A stretch of 64,000 nucleotides of DNA from Streptomyces flaveolus (GTDB lineage Bacteria; Actinomycetota; Actinomycetes; Streptomycetales; Streptomycetaceae). This document shows positions 51,582 through 59,169 of this stretch, piece after piece; the first letter of the stretch is position 1; every line of letters starts with the position of its first letter. Location: contig NZ_BMRV01000023.1 in the NCBI RefSeq assembly GCF_014648815.1, forward strand, positions 36,446-100,445, written 5' to 3'. Position numbers and translations under genes: made by a program. A model generated the notes under the pieces. The model was not told the DNA's origin and searched no databases. It was given only the letters and a program-made list of their open reading frames with translations.

Positions 51582-52457
51582 GTGGCCAAGCTGCCGGCAC
51601 ATCAGGCAACCGTGATCCGCCCGTTCGCCGAATGGCACATCGTCCGTGACGCCCGCCGTCGCTCGGCACGCGGCCGCTACACCTACGCCGCCCACAAGGG
51701 TGACTGCGGCAACATCCGCGCTGCCATCGACTTCCTCACCTGGCTGGACAGCCAGCAACACACCCTCCAGAACCTCACACAGGAAAGCCTGGACATCTGG
51801 GCGATCTCCAGGCCCACCCTACGGGCCCGCTCCATCCCGTTCATCCGCTGGGCCTGCGCCCGCCACCTCACCCGGACCGGCCTGACCATCGAGCACCCGA
51901 GCACCCAACTCCCCGGCCAGTTCCGGATCGAGGAAGTCCACTACGAGGAGCTACGCCGCTGCCTGAACGATCGAGCGCTTCCGCCGGACGTCCGCATCGC
52001 CGCAGCCTTCATCCGCCTCTACGCCCTCCCCCTGACCCGCATCGTCGAACTCACCACCGACCAACTCCACCACGACGCGGACCACACCTACCTGACGATC
52101 AACCGCCACCCCGTCGTCCTGCCACCGAAGCTCGCCCGTCTTATCGACGACCATCTCAACAACGGATCCCGGCACACCAGCGAAGCCACCGCGTACCTCC
52201 TGCCGGGCCGAACCCCCGGCCGCCCCCGCAACCCTGCCGGACTGGCCGACAAACTCAAGCGCTACAGCCTGCCGACCCGCGCAGCCCGGAACACCGCCAT
52301 GGTGCAAGCACTAGCCGACCTGCCACCGGTGCTGATCTCCGATCTGATCGGCATCCAGCCGAGAACAGCGGAACGCTTCGCAGCCTTGGCCGGCGAGAAC
52401 TGGTCCGACTACCTGGCCGGTCGCCATCGACGTAGCGCAGGTGCCGCTCCTCTGTAA
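51582..52457 (+). CDS. Recombinase-like protein, probably N-terminally truncated
   Basis: A frame of 291 residues that opens with AKLPAHQATVIRPFAEWHIV. The sequence resembles a Streptomyces family of about 500-residue proteins with an N-terminal zinc ribbon and a tyrosine-recombinase-like core: an SAM-like helical domain (AAIDFLTWLDSQQ) and a core with LYALPLTRIVELTTDQL. The full Arg-His-Arg-Tyr set is not evident. The usable GTG has no ribosome-binding site, and Tn3 and ligase remnants lie just upstream, so the 5' part was probably lost. A more decayed copy is at 16897-17275. Confidence 0.5.
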   Translation: MAKLPAHQATVIRPFAEWHIVRDARRRSARGRYTYAAHKGDCGNIRAAIDFLTWLDSQQHTLQNLTQESLDIWAISRPTLRARSIPFIRWACARHLTRTGLTIEHPSTQLPGQFRIEEVHYEELRRCLNDRALPPDVRIAAAFIRLYALPLTRIVELTTDQLHHDADHTYLTINRHPVVLPPKLARLIDDHLNNGSRHTSEATAYLLPGRTPGRPRNPAGLADKLKRYSLPTRAARNTAMVQALADLPPVLISDLIGIQPRTAERFAALAGENWSDYLAGRHRRSAGAAPL

Positions 52458-52534
52458 AAGACCGGCACTGGCACCTCGCATCCGGGGGAAGCTGTCGGAG
52501 GTCCGTGCCTCACGAGACTGCTTGCCGCCCGTGG

Positions 52535-53425
52535 TCAGCCGGCTGAGTCGGTCTTCTCCTCAAGGGTGCGCGGCCCGGTGGCCGAAGTTCCAGTCCAGCT
52601 GGCGAGAAGGCCCAGGGCTTCGGCGGAGGGGGAAGCGGGTTCGGGGGTGTAGATGGTGAGGGTCTGTTCGGGGTCGCCTTCGACGGCCAGAACCAGGTAG
52701 TCGAGGGTGAGATCGCCGACGAGCGGGTGGTGCAGGCGCTTGGTGCCGGTGGTGTGGGCGACGACGTCGTGGTCGGCCCACATGCGGCGGAAGGTATCGC
52801 TGTGCAGAGACAGCTCGCCAATCAGCTCGGTGAGCTGCGGGTCGTCGGGATGGCGTCCGGCGTACAGGCGCAGCATGGCCAGGCAATCGCCGGCGACCTT
52901 CTCCCAGTCGGCGTACAGGGTGCGGGCGGCCCCGTCGAGGAAGACGAAGCGGGCGAAGTTGCGTTCGCGGCGGGGCCGGGCCTCGAAGTCGGTGTAGAGG
53001 GCGTGGGCAAGCCGATTGGCGGCCAGGACGTCCGTGCGTCGCCCCTGGACCACCGCGGGGACGCTGAGCGAGTCCAGGGTCCGGTACAGGACCGGGTGAA
53101 CCCTCTGGGGGGCGAGCGGGCGCCGGCGGCGGGCCCGTGTGGTGGCGGTGGGCTGGGCGAGGTCGAAGAGGTGAGCGCGTTCGGTGTCGTCCAGGTGCAG
53201 GGCGCGGGCGACGGCCTCCAGGACGCTTGCGGAGACACCCTGGGTGCGCCCCCGCTCCAGGCGGATGTAGTAGTCGACGCTGACTCCGGCGAGCTGGGCA
53301 ACTTCCTCGCGGCGCAGCCCCGGTACGCGGCGGGCGCCGCCGTGCGGTGCGAGGCCAGCCTGTTCGGGGGTGATCCGGGCCCGGCGGGTGCGCAGGAACT
53401 CACGGATCTCGCTGCTGCGGTCCAT
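52535..53425 (-). CDS. XRE-family regulator with MmyB-like ligand domain (second copy)
   Basis: A 296-residue paralogue of the regulator at 46284-47180. The helix-turn-helix reads VPGLRREEVAQLAGVSVDYY and the ligand domain ARFVFLDGAARTLYADWEKV. It is divergent from the SDR-SDR-cupin operon across 243 bases and probably represses or activates it. The two regulators share layout but differ throughout, so this is an old duplication or independent acquisition. Confidence 0.88.
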   Translation of the reverse strand: MDRSSEIREFLRTRRARITPEQAGLAPHGGARRVPGLRREEVAQLAGVSVDYYIRLERGRTQGVSASVLEAVARALHLDDTERAHLFDLAQPTATTRARRRRPLAPQRVHPVLYRTLDSLSVPAVVQGRRTDVLAANRLAHALYTDFEARPRRERNFARFVFLDGAARTLYADWEKVAGDCLAMLRLYAGRHPDDPQLTELIGELSLHSDTFRRMWADHDVVAHTTGTKRLHHPLVGDLTLDYLVLAVEGDPEQTLTIYTPEPASPSAEALGLLASWTGTSATGPRTLEEKTDSAG

Positions 53426-53668
53426 GGGTCCACCGTACGGCGGTGCCCGGCAGGTCAGCGTGCTGAAGGGGGTACTGGCAGACCCCCGGAAGAGCGGTGC
53501 CCTTTACCGCGGCCTACGGGGCGTTCGCGGATGGTTGCCTGGATAGCGGGCCCGGGACACGGCACTGATCATTTCGAGCAGTACGCGCCGTAACCGCACG
53601 CACGAAATCGTCGCTGCCGCTGCCCGCTGTCTGCCCTCACGCCGTACGTCTGGAGAAGAGGACACCCC

Positions 53669-54433
53669 ATGGCTTCGAAACTGACCGGCACCGTCGCACT
53701 CGTCACCGGCGCGAGCAGCGGTATCGGCGCCGCCACCGCCCGCCGGCTCGCCGAGCAGGGCGCCTCGGTGGCGCTCGTGGCCCGCCGCAAGGACCGGCTG
53801 GAAGCTCTTGCCGCTGAGATCGAGCAGGCGGGTGGCACCGCCACGGTGGTGCAGGCGGACATCACCGACCGCATCCAGGCCGAGGCCGCCGTACAGCAGG
53901 TCCTCGACCGGTTCGGACGGCTGGACACCCTGGTCAACAATGCCGGCCTGATGCTCCTGGGGCCCGTCGTCGGCGCGGATGCCGAGGAGTGGGACCGCAT
54001 GATCGCCGTCAACGTCCAGGGCCTGCTCTACACCACCCGCGCCGCCCTGCCGCACCTGCTCAAGGCCGCTGAACAGGACCCGCGCCAGGTCGCCGACATC
54101 GTCAACATCGGCTCTGTCGCCGGCCGCGTGGCGAGCCGGGGCTTCGGCGTCTACAACGCCACCAAGTTCGGCGTGCACGCCTTCACCGAGTCCCTGCGTC
54201 AGGAAGTCACCCAGCGCCACGTGCGCGTCGGCGTCCTCGAGCCGGGCGCCGTGGAGAGCGAACTGGGCACGCACAACAAGCCCGAGGTCCGCGGCGAGCT
54301 GATCGACCCCTACTTCGAGGAGACCGAAGTCCTGGCCGCCGAGGACATCGCCGACGGCGTCGCCTACATGGTCACCCGTCCCCGCCACGCCGCTGTCGGT
54401 GAGCTGTGGATCATGCCCACTGAACAGGCGTGA
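53669..54433 (+). CDS. Short-chain dehydrogenase/reductase
   Basis: A 254-residue classical SDR. The cofactor loop is VTGASSGIGAATARRLAEQG, the structural NNAG is in LVNNAGLMLLGP, and the catalytic Ser and Tyr-x3-Lys are in NIGSVAGRVASRGFGVYNAT with the following K. It resembles YdfG-type serine/3-hydroxy acid dehydrogenases. GGAGAAGAGGACACCCC precedes the ATG. First of three co-directional genes with a second SDR and a cupin. Confidence 0.9.
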   Translation: MASKLTGTVALVTGASSGIGAATARRLAEQGASVALVARRKDRLEALAAEIEQAGGTATVVQADITDRIQAEAAVQQVLDRFGRLDTLVNNAGLMLLGPVVGADAEEWDRMIAVNVQGLLYTTRAALPHLLKAAEQDPRQVADIVNIGSVAGRVASRGFGVYNATKFGVHAFTESLRQEVTQRHVRVGVLEPGAVESELGTHNKPEVRGELIDPYFEETEVLAAEDIADGVAYMVTRPRHAAVGELWIMPTEQA

Positions 54434-54509
54434 GCACTTCCACCGTCGCCTCCCGCCAGCTCCCTAACCCACCGGGTCCCCGCCTACGGAACCCGAAAGG
54501 AAATTTCTC

Positions 54510-55352
54510 ATGAGCAAGGTCATCTTCATCACCGGTGCTGGACGTGGTCTGGGCACGGACATCGTCCGCCAGGCCCTCGCGGCCGGGCACCAGGTTGTCG
54601 CCACCGGCCGCCGCCCCGAGGAGGTCGAGAAGACCCTGGGCGGCCCGCAGGACAACCTGCTCGTCACCAAACTGGACGTCACCAGCCTCGACGACGCACA
54701 CGCGGCCGCACAGGCCGCCGTCGACCGGTTCGGCCGCATCGACGTGCTGATCAACAACGCCGGGAACTTCTTCGCCGGCTACTTCGAGGAGATCTCCCCG
54801 GAGCACATGCGCCGGCAGATCGAGACCAACCTCTTCGGCCCGATGAACGTCACCCGCGCCGTCCTGCCCGTCATGCGCGCCCAGCGCGACGGCCACGTCC
54901 TCACCCTCTCCTCCCTCGCCGGTCAGGTCGGCACGGAGTTCACCTCCGCCTACGCGGCCTCCAAGTTCGCCGTCGAGGGCTGGATGGAAGCCCTCCACCA
55001 CGACATCAAGCCGTACAACATCCGCACCACCATCGTGGAGCCCGGCTACTTCCGCACCGAGTTGCTCGTGGACGCCTCCACCACCTGGCCCGAACCGACC
55101 ATCGACGACTACGCCGAGCGCACCATCGCCACGGTCGAAGCCTGGAAGAGCATCAACGGACAGCAGCCCGGCGACCCCGCCAAGCTCGCCCGCGCCCTGC
55201 TGACCCTCGCCGGCCAGGACCAGCCGCCACTGCGCTTCGTCGCCGGCGCCGACGCCATCGAGGGCGTCACGGCCAAGGCCCAGGAGCTCCTCACCCAGGT
55301 CGAAGCCTCTCGTGAGCTGGGCGGCAACCTCGGCCACGACGACGCTGCCTGA
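54510..55352 (+). CDS. Short-chain dehydrogenase/reductase (second)
   Basis: A 280-residue SDR. Motifs: FITGAGRGLGTDIVRQALAA, LINNAGNFFAGYFEE, Ser in TLSSLAGQVG and Tyr-x3-Lys in SAYAASKFAVEGWME. The long C-terminal part after FRTELLVDASTTWPEP follows the oxidoreductase type common in Streptomyces. A clear GAAAGGAAA site precedes the ATG. It lies 76 bases after the first SDR; the two are distinct subfamilies. Confidence 0.9.
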   Translation: MSKVIFITGAGRGLGTDIVRQALAAGHQVVATGRRPEEVEKTLGGPQDNLLVTKLDVTSLDDAHAAAQAAVDRFGRIDVLINNAGNFFAGYFEEISPEHMRRQIETNLFGPMNVTRAVLPVMRAQRDGHVLTLSSLAGQVGTEFTSAYAASKFAVEGWMEALHHDIKPYNIRTTIVEPGYFRTELLVDASTTWPEPTIDDYAERTIATVEAWKSINGQQPGDPAKLARALLTLAGQDQPPLRFVAGADAIEGVTAKAQELLTQVEASRELGGNLGHDDAA

Positions 55353-55401
55353 GCGGCAGCCCCACCAGTGTGTCCCCGAGCAATGATCAAGGACAGGTGC
55401 C

Positions 55402-55812
55402 ATGGAACACGTCACCGAGACTCCCACCGTGCAGGCCCCGGCCGAGCGGTTCACCGGCGACGTCTACCTCAACATGATCGAGCCGCCGTCTGAACCGTCC
55501 CGCCTGACGGCCGCCCTGGTCCGCTTCACCCCCGGAGCCCGCACCAACTGGCACTCCCACGCCCTGGGCCAGGTCCTGTACATCACCGACGGCGTCGGCC
55601 TGGTCGGCACCCGCGACGGCCATGTCGTACGCGTTAGCGCCGGCGAAACGGTCAAGCGCCTGGCAGGCGAGGAACACTGGCACGGCGCCACCGACACCAG
55701 CCTCATGGCGCACATCGCCCTCGTGGTCGGTGACGGCAACGGCGACGGCACCATCTGGCTGGAACCCGTCACCGACCAGCAGTACGCGGAAGCCCTCGCC
55801 AGCCGCCGCTGA
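55402..55812 (+). CDS. Cupin-domain protein, 136 aa
   Basis: A small single cupin. Box 1 reads FTPGARTNWHSHALGQVLYI with the two metal histidines and a Gln in place of the usual Glu. Box 2 is GEEHWHGATDTSLM. It resembles the mandelonitrile lyase/quercetinase-like small cupins that accompany SDR and carboxymuconolactone genes. AAGGACAGGTGCC precedes the ATG. Last gene of the operon, followed by a hairpin. Substrate unknown. Confidence 0.82.
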   Translation: MEHVTETPTVQAPAERFTGDVYLNMIEPPSEPSRLTAALVRFTPGARTNWHSHALGQVLYITDGVGLVGTRDGHVVRVSAGETVKRLAGEEHWHGATDTSLMAHIALVVGDGNGDGTIWLEPVTDQQYAEALASRR

Positions 55813-55821
55813 CCAGTCGAC

Positions 55822-55870
55822 CTGCCCGCCGCCTCCTTCGCACCTCGGCGCGCCGGAAGGCGGCGGGCAG
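55822..55870 (+). terminator. Terminator after the SDR-SDR-cupin operon
   Basis: CTGCCCGCCGCCT pairs with AGGCGGCGGGCAG around a 23-base loop, starting 10 bases after the cupin stop. Confidence 0.65.
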
Positions 55871-55951
55871 TCCCGTCTCCGGAGAAGCACCCGCGAACCC
55901 CTCCGACAAGGGAATAGCGCACTCACCGAATACCGCCTCTTCACCAGTAGG

Positions 55952-56112
55952 CCCGCGCCAGCGCCGAGGCGGTCGTCGCCTCGGTGACGGGCCGGGTGGC
56001 CGCGCCGTCGACGCTGTTGCTGGGCCGCTACGACGAGGCGGGCCGCCTGCGGTTCATCGCGCGGACGGCGCCGCTGTCGGCGACAGGCGCGGCGGGAGGT
56101 CGGCGGCCTGGC
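55952..56112 (+). pseudogene. Internal fragment of an ATP-dependent DNA ligase
   Basis: About 160 bases are nearly identical to 35796-35953 inside the larger ligase fragment, including codons for ASAEAVVASVTGRVAAPSTL and LRFIARTAPLS. Identity is roughly 95% by eye, with one small indel near 56089 that breaks the frame. Both ends are abrupt. Confidence 0.75.
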
Positions 56113-56732
56113 GCACCGCTGCTGTAACGCCACCTACGACGCGCTCGCCGCACCCCGCCCCCGCGACACCACCGCCCTGGGAGACCGCCCCCTCGGTCCC
56201 GGCGGCGCGCACCGAGCTGCGCCAGCTGGTCCGCGCCCGCAGAGCCGTCCGGGCCGCGTGACCCGCCGCGCCTCGGTCGACCAGGAGTACGAGGGTGCGG
56301 CCTACTGTTGCGCGACCCGAAGTGCACGTCACCACGCGATTCCGACGTGGCCGGATCGCTGACTTCCACCACCAGCCCCCGGTTCCACCATGACGTCCCG
56401 CTGCTGATGAGGGGAGAACGCTGCCCTGCGGGAAGCTCTGCGCGCGCCGACGGCGGACTCACTTCCCTTCCGGCCCCTCGCCCGGGAGGGATCCCCGCAG
56501 CCGCATCGTCACCGACAGCCCGGACACCCTCCCGACCAGTGATCACCAGCCGCGACCAGCGGCCCGAGGACGAGCGCGGGCAAAAGCGTCCCCGGTGGCT
56601 GGCGGAACACCAGCGCCGGCAGACTGCACGGCTCAGCAGCGGACCTTCTGACGCGGCATGTCGTGCCGAGTCATGCTCACGGAATGCTGGGTGGTTGAAA
56701 GTATGAGCACTTGCATCGCTAGGAAGTATCTA
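56113..56732. other. Decayed region between the ligase fragment and the next gene
   Basis: A frame to 56260 ends ARTELRQLVRARRAVRAA-stop and may be another gene tail. The remaining 470 bases show no gene. The AGGAAG before 56733 is the ribosome-binding site of the next gene. Confidence 0.45.
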
Positions 56733-58049
56733 ATGAGCGGTGTGACCGCATCCGATGCGCTGTGGCGCTTCAACGACACCGGCAACTCCGGCTACATCAG
56801 CCTGATCGTCGAGACGCCGGCAGGCACGCACGTGCGCCGAATACCGCCGGCTATGCCCCTCGCGGCCGACAAGGAACCGGGTATCGCGGCGGAAGAAGCC
56901 GCGCACACGGCAGCGGTGACCTGGGGGCTGCCCGACTTTGTGTTCCAGTCCGCGCTCACCCGCAAGGGCTCGGGACAACGGGAACTAGGCGACCGACTGC
57001 TGCTCAGCGGCCGGCGCGGCGCGGTCATCCAGGTTAAAAGCCGCACTGTGAAGCCGAAGAGCGACGACGAAGAGCGGGCCTGGATCCAGAAGGTGACCAA
57101 GAAGGCCATGAGCCAGGCCAAGGGAACCGTGCGCATGCTGCGTCTCCAGCCCGCCGACATGATCAATGGGCGTGGTACAACTCTCTCCGTCGCGGGCACC
57201 GCATATGAGTGGATGGCCGTGTCCCTGCTTGATCACGACCAGGTCCCCCCGGACACGGTGCCTACGTTCGAGTCGATCGGCATGCCCGCCTTGACGCTTA
57301 CGCGCCGGGACTGGGATTTCCTCTTCGACCAACTGCGGTCCACCACAGCGGTCCTGGACTACCTGTTCCGGGTGGCCGCGGAGCCGCCCATCGCGCTCGG
57401 CGACGAATCGGTGCGCTACTACGAACTCGCGGCGGCGGATGCTGCCGCGCCGCCTCGGGAGGTGGACACCGAACTCATCGGGCCGGGAGGCCGCCAGTTC
57501 TCCACGCCGCTTCTGCCTCAGGCCCCGGCCGGGGCCGGCGAGACCAACGCGCACCTGGTCATTCGCATCGTGCTCGAGGACGTGGCGACCAGCATGCTGC
57601 GCAACGGGGTATCGGAAAGCGACCGGCTCATGGTGCTCGCAGACCTCGACCGGCTACCCGTCGGCATACGGGAAGAGTGGGGGCAACTCCTGCTCGACAT
57701 GCTCGACGAGGTGGAGAAAGCTCCCGACGGTCACCTGATGTGGCGCTCCCGACGGCAACTGCACGATGAGACGGACGAAGACCGGCAGATGCTCTTCACC
57801 TGCGCGACGCACTTCGACAAGTATGTGGAGGCCGCCTTCGGTAATTACGTCCTGCTGCGTCACCACCAGGTCGGCACACGCACTGGTCGACCGGAAGCGC
57901 TGTGCAGCGCCGGCGTGATGCTGACCCCCAACCACAGCGGTGCACGTCCCTGGGACACGACGCTGGTCAAGATCACCGGCCCCAGCTATCTCACTCCGGA
58001 GGAAGTTTGCGAGTTCGAGAAACTGTGGCCCGAAAGCAGCTGTGACTGA
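56733..58049 (+). CDS. Unknown protein with a nuclease-like E-x2-D...Q-x-K motif
   Basis: A 438-residue protein. I chose the ATG at 56733 because AGGAAG lies 6 bases before it. In the N-terminal 110 residues, FQSALTRKGSGQRELGDRLL then AVIQVKSR places Glu84, Asp87, Gln100 and Lys102 as in the PD-(D/E)XK nuclease fold, with Q-x-K as a known variant. The C-terminal 300 residues are helical and unassigned. A soluble nuclease, such as a defence or DNA-maintenance enzyme, is an inference from that motif only. It stands alone in the subtelomeric zone, upstream of an SMI1/KNR4 gene. Confidence 0.5.
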   Translation: MSGVTASDALWRFNDTGNSGYISLIVETPAGTHVRRIPPAMPLAADKEPGIAAEEAAHTAAVTWGLPDFVFQSALTRKGSGQRELGDRLLLSGRRGAVIQVKSRTVKPKSDDEERAWIQKVTKKAMSQAKGTVRMLRLQPADMINGRGTTLSVAGTAYEWMAVSLLDHDQVPPDTVPTFESIGMPALTLTRRDWDFLFDQLRSTTAVLDYLFRVAAEPPIALGDESVRYYELAAADAAAPPREVDTELIGPGGRQFSTPLLPQAPAGAGETNAHLVIRIVLEDVATSMLRNGVSESDRLMVLADLDRLPVGIREEWGQLLLDMLDEVEKAPDGHLMWRSRRQLHDETDEDRQMLFTCATHFDKYVEAAFGNYVLLRHHQVGTRTGRPEALCSAGVMLTPNHSGARPWDTTLVKITGPSYLTPEEVCEFEKLWPESSCD

Positions 58050-58294
58050 AGGCCCGACGGCGAGATCGGATCAAATCACCGCCCGGTAAGCGGTGCACCG
58101 CATGTTCCTCAGCCCTCGTATCGGCGGCAGCGGCTTCCTCGGCTCCCGGGGCTCGTCGACGCCGTCCCGGCCGAGGTCCGGTGCAGCGAAGGCAGCGGCC
58201 GAGACCGGGATCCTGGCCGTGCGTAGGTTCCTGAGCTGGGCTGCCGGAGCCAGCCCTGCTCGGTCCCCCTCGCCGTGCGGCATACGCTCGGCCC

Positions 58295-58984
58295 ATGGAT
58301 GACTCGATATGGGTGGGGGTGCGGGAGCGGGTGCAGTCCCTTGGTGCCGCGCCGGCCGGTGACCGTGTTTTCGGCGCGATCGGGCACAAGTTCTTCCTTG
58401 AGGACCCCTTGACCCCGGCAGAGCTGGCCGATCTCGAAGGTCAGGTGGGTGTGACGCTGCCCGGGGAGTACCGCGACTTCCTCCTCCGAGTGGGCGCCGG
58501 AGGTGCCGGGCCCTCGTATGGGGTCTATCCGGTACGACTCATCCAGGGGCGCTGGCGATGGGAGGGAGATGGAGCCGACCTGGCTGACCTGTCCCGTCTG
58601 GCCGAGCCCTTTCCTCGTGAAGGTGCCGATCCTGAAGCTGTCCAGTCGCTCCTGGCCGAGCACCCCGAAGAGGAGGACTTCGAGGACATCGAGGACTTCG
58701 ATGACGCCATGGAGGCATGGGAAGAGCGCTGGGAACCAGTGATGTGGTCGGCGGACCGCACCGTCGGCGCGGTCGTGATCTCAACGCTAGGGTGTGCCGC
58801 CCGCGAGTGGTTGATCATCAGCGGCCCGGAGCGCGGGCGCATCTGGTCCGACAACAGAGTGGATGACGAGGACCTGAAGCCGCTCCTGGATGAGCACGAT
58901 GCTCCGATCTCTTTCACCCGTTGGTATCTGACATGGCTTGAGAGGGCGGAACGTCAGCTGGCACCGGTTCCTGCGGCGGACTGA
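58295..58984 (+). CDS. SMI1/KNR4 (SUKH)-family protein
   Basis: A 229-residue protein with the SUKH start PLTPAELADLEGQVGVTLPG then EYRDFLLRVGAGGAGP, and an acidic middle (HPEEEDFEDIEDFDDAMEAW). The C-terminal strand REWLIISGPERGRIWSD is also typical. In bacteria many SUKH proteins are immunity proteins for polymorphic toxins; others are general regulators. No toxin gene is adjacent. TACGCT lies 6 bases before the ATG with no ribosome-binding site, so the message may be leaderless. Confidence 0.82.
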   Translation: MDDSIWVGVRERVQSLGAAPAGDRVFGAIGHKFFLEDPLTPAELADLEGQVGVTLPGEYRDFLLRVGAGGAGPSYGVYPVRLIQGRWRWEGDGADLADLSRLAEPFPREGADPEAVQSLLAEHPEEEDFEDIEDFDDAMEAWEERWEPVMWSADRTVGAVVISTLGCAAREWLIISGPERGRIWSDNRVDDEDLKPLLDEHDAPISFTRWYLTWLERAERQLAPVPAAD

Positions 58985-59092
58985 GCTGCGGGCTCTGCGG
59001 AGGCTGTCCCGGGCTTCCTTGTCCAGCTGCCGGTGCGGGGACCTTTGCGGGGCAGTCGCCTGGTCAGCAGGGGCCGGGAAGAAAGATCCCGA

Positions 59093-59137
59093 GGCATTGC
59101 GAAGGCCCGGACACCTGGTCCGGGCCTTCGCAATGCC
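59093..59137. terminator. Strong bidirectional terminator
   Basis: A perfect 20-base stem (left arm begins GGCATTGCGAAG) with a 5-base loop separates the SMI1/KNR4 gene (+) from the helicase operon (-) and serves both. Confidence 0.85.
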
Positions 59138-59169
59138 AATGGCCTCTAGTCAAGTGTCGCCGGCCACCG

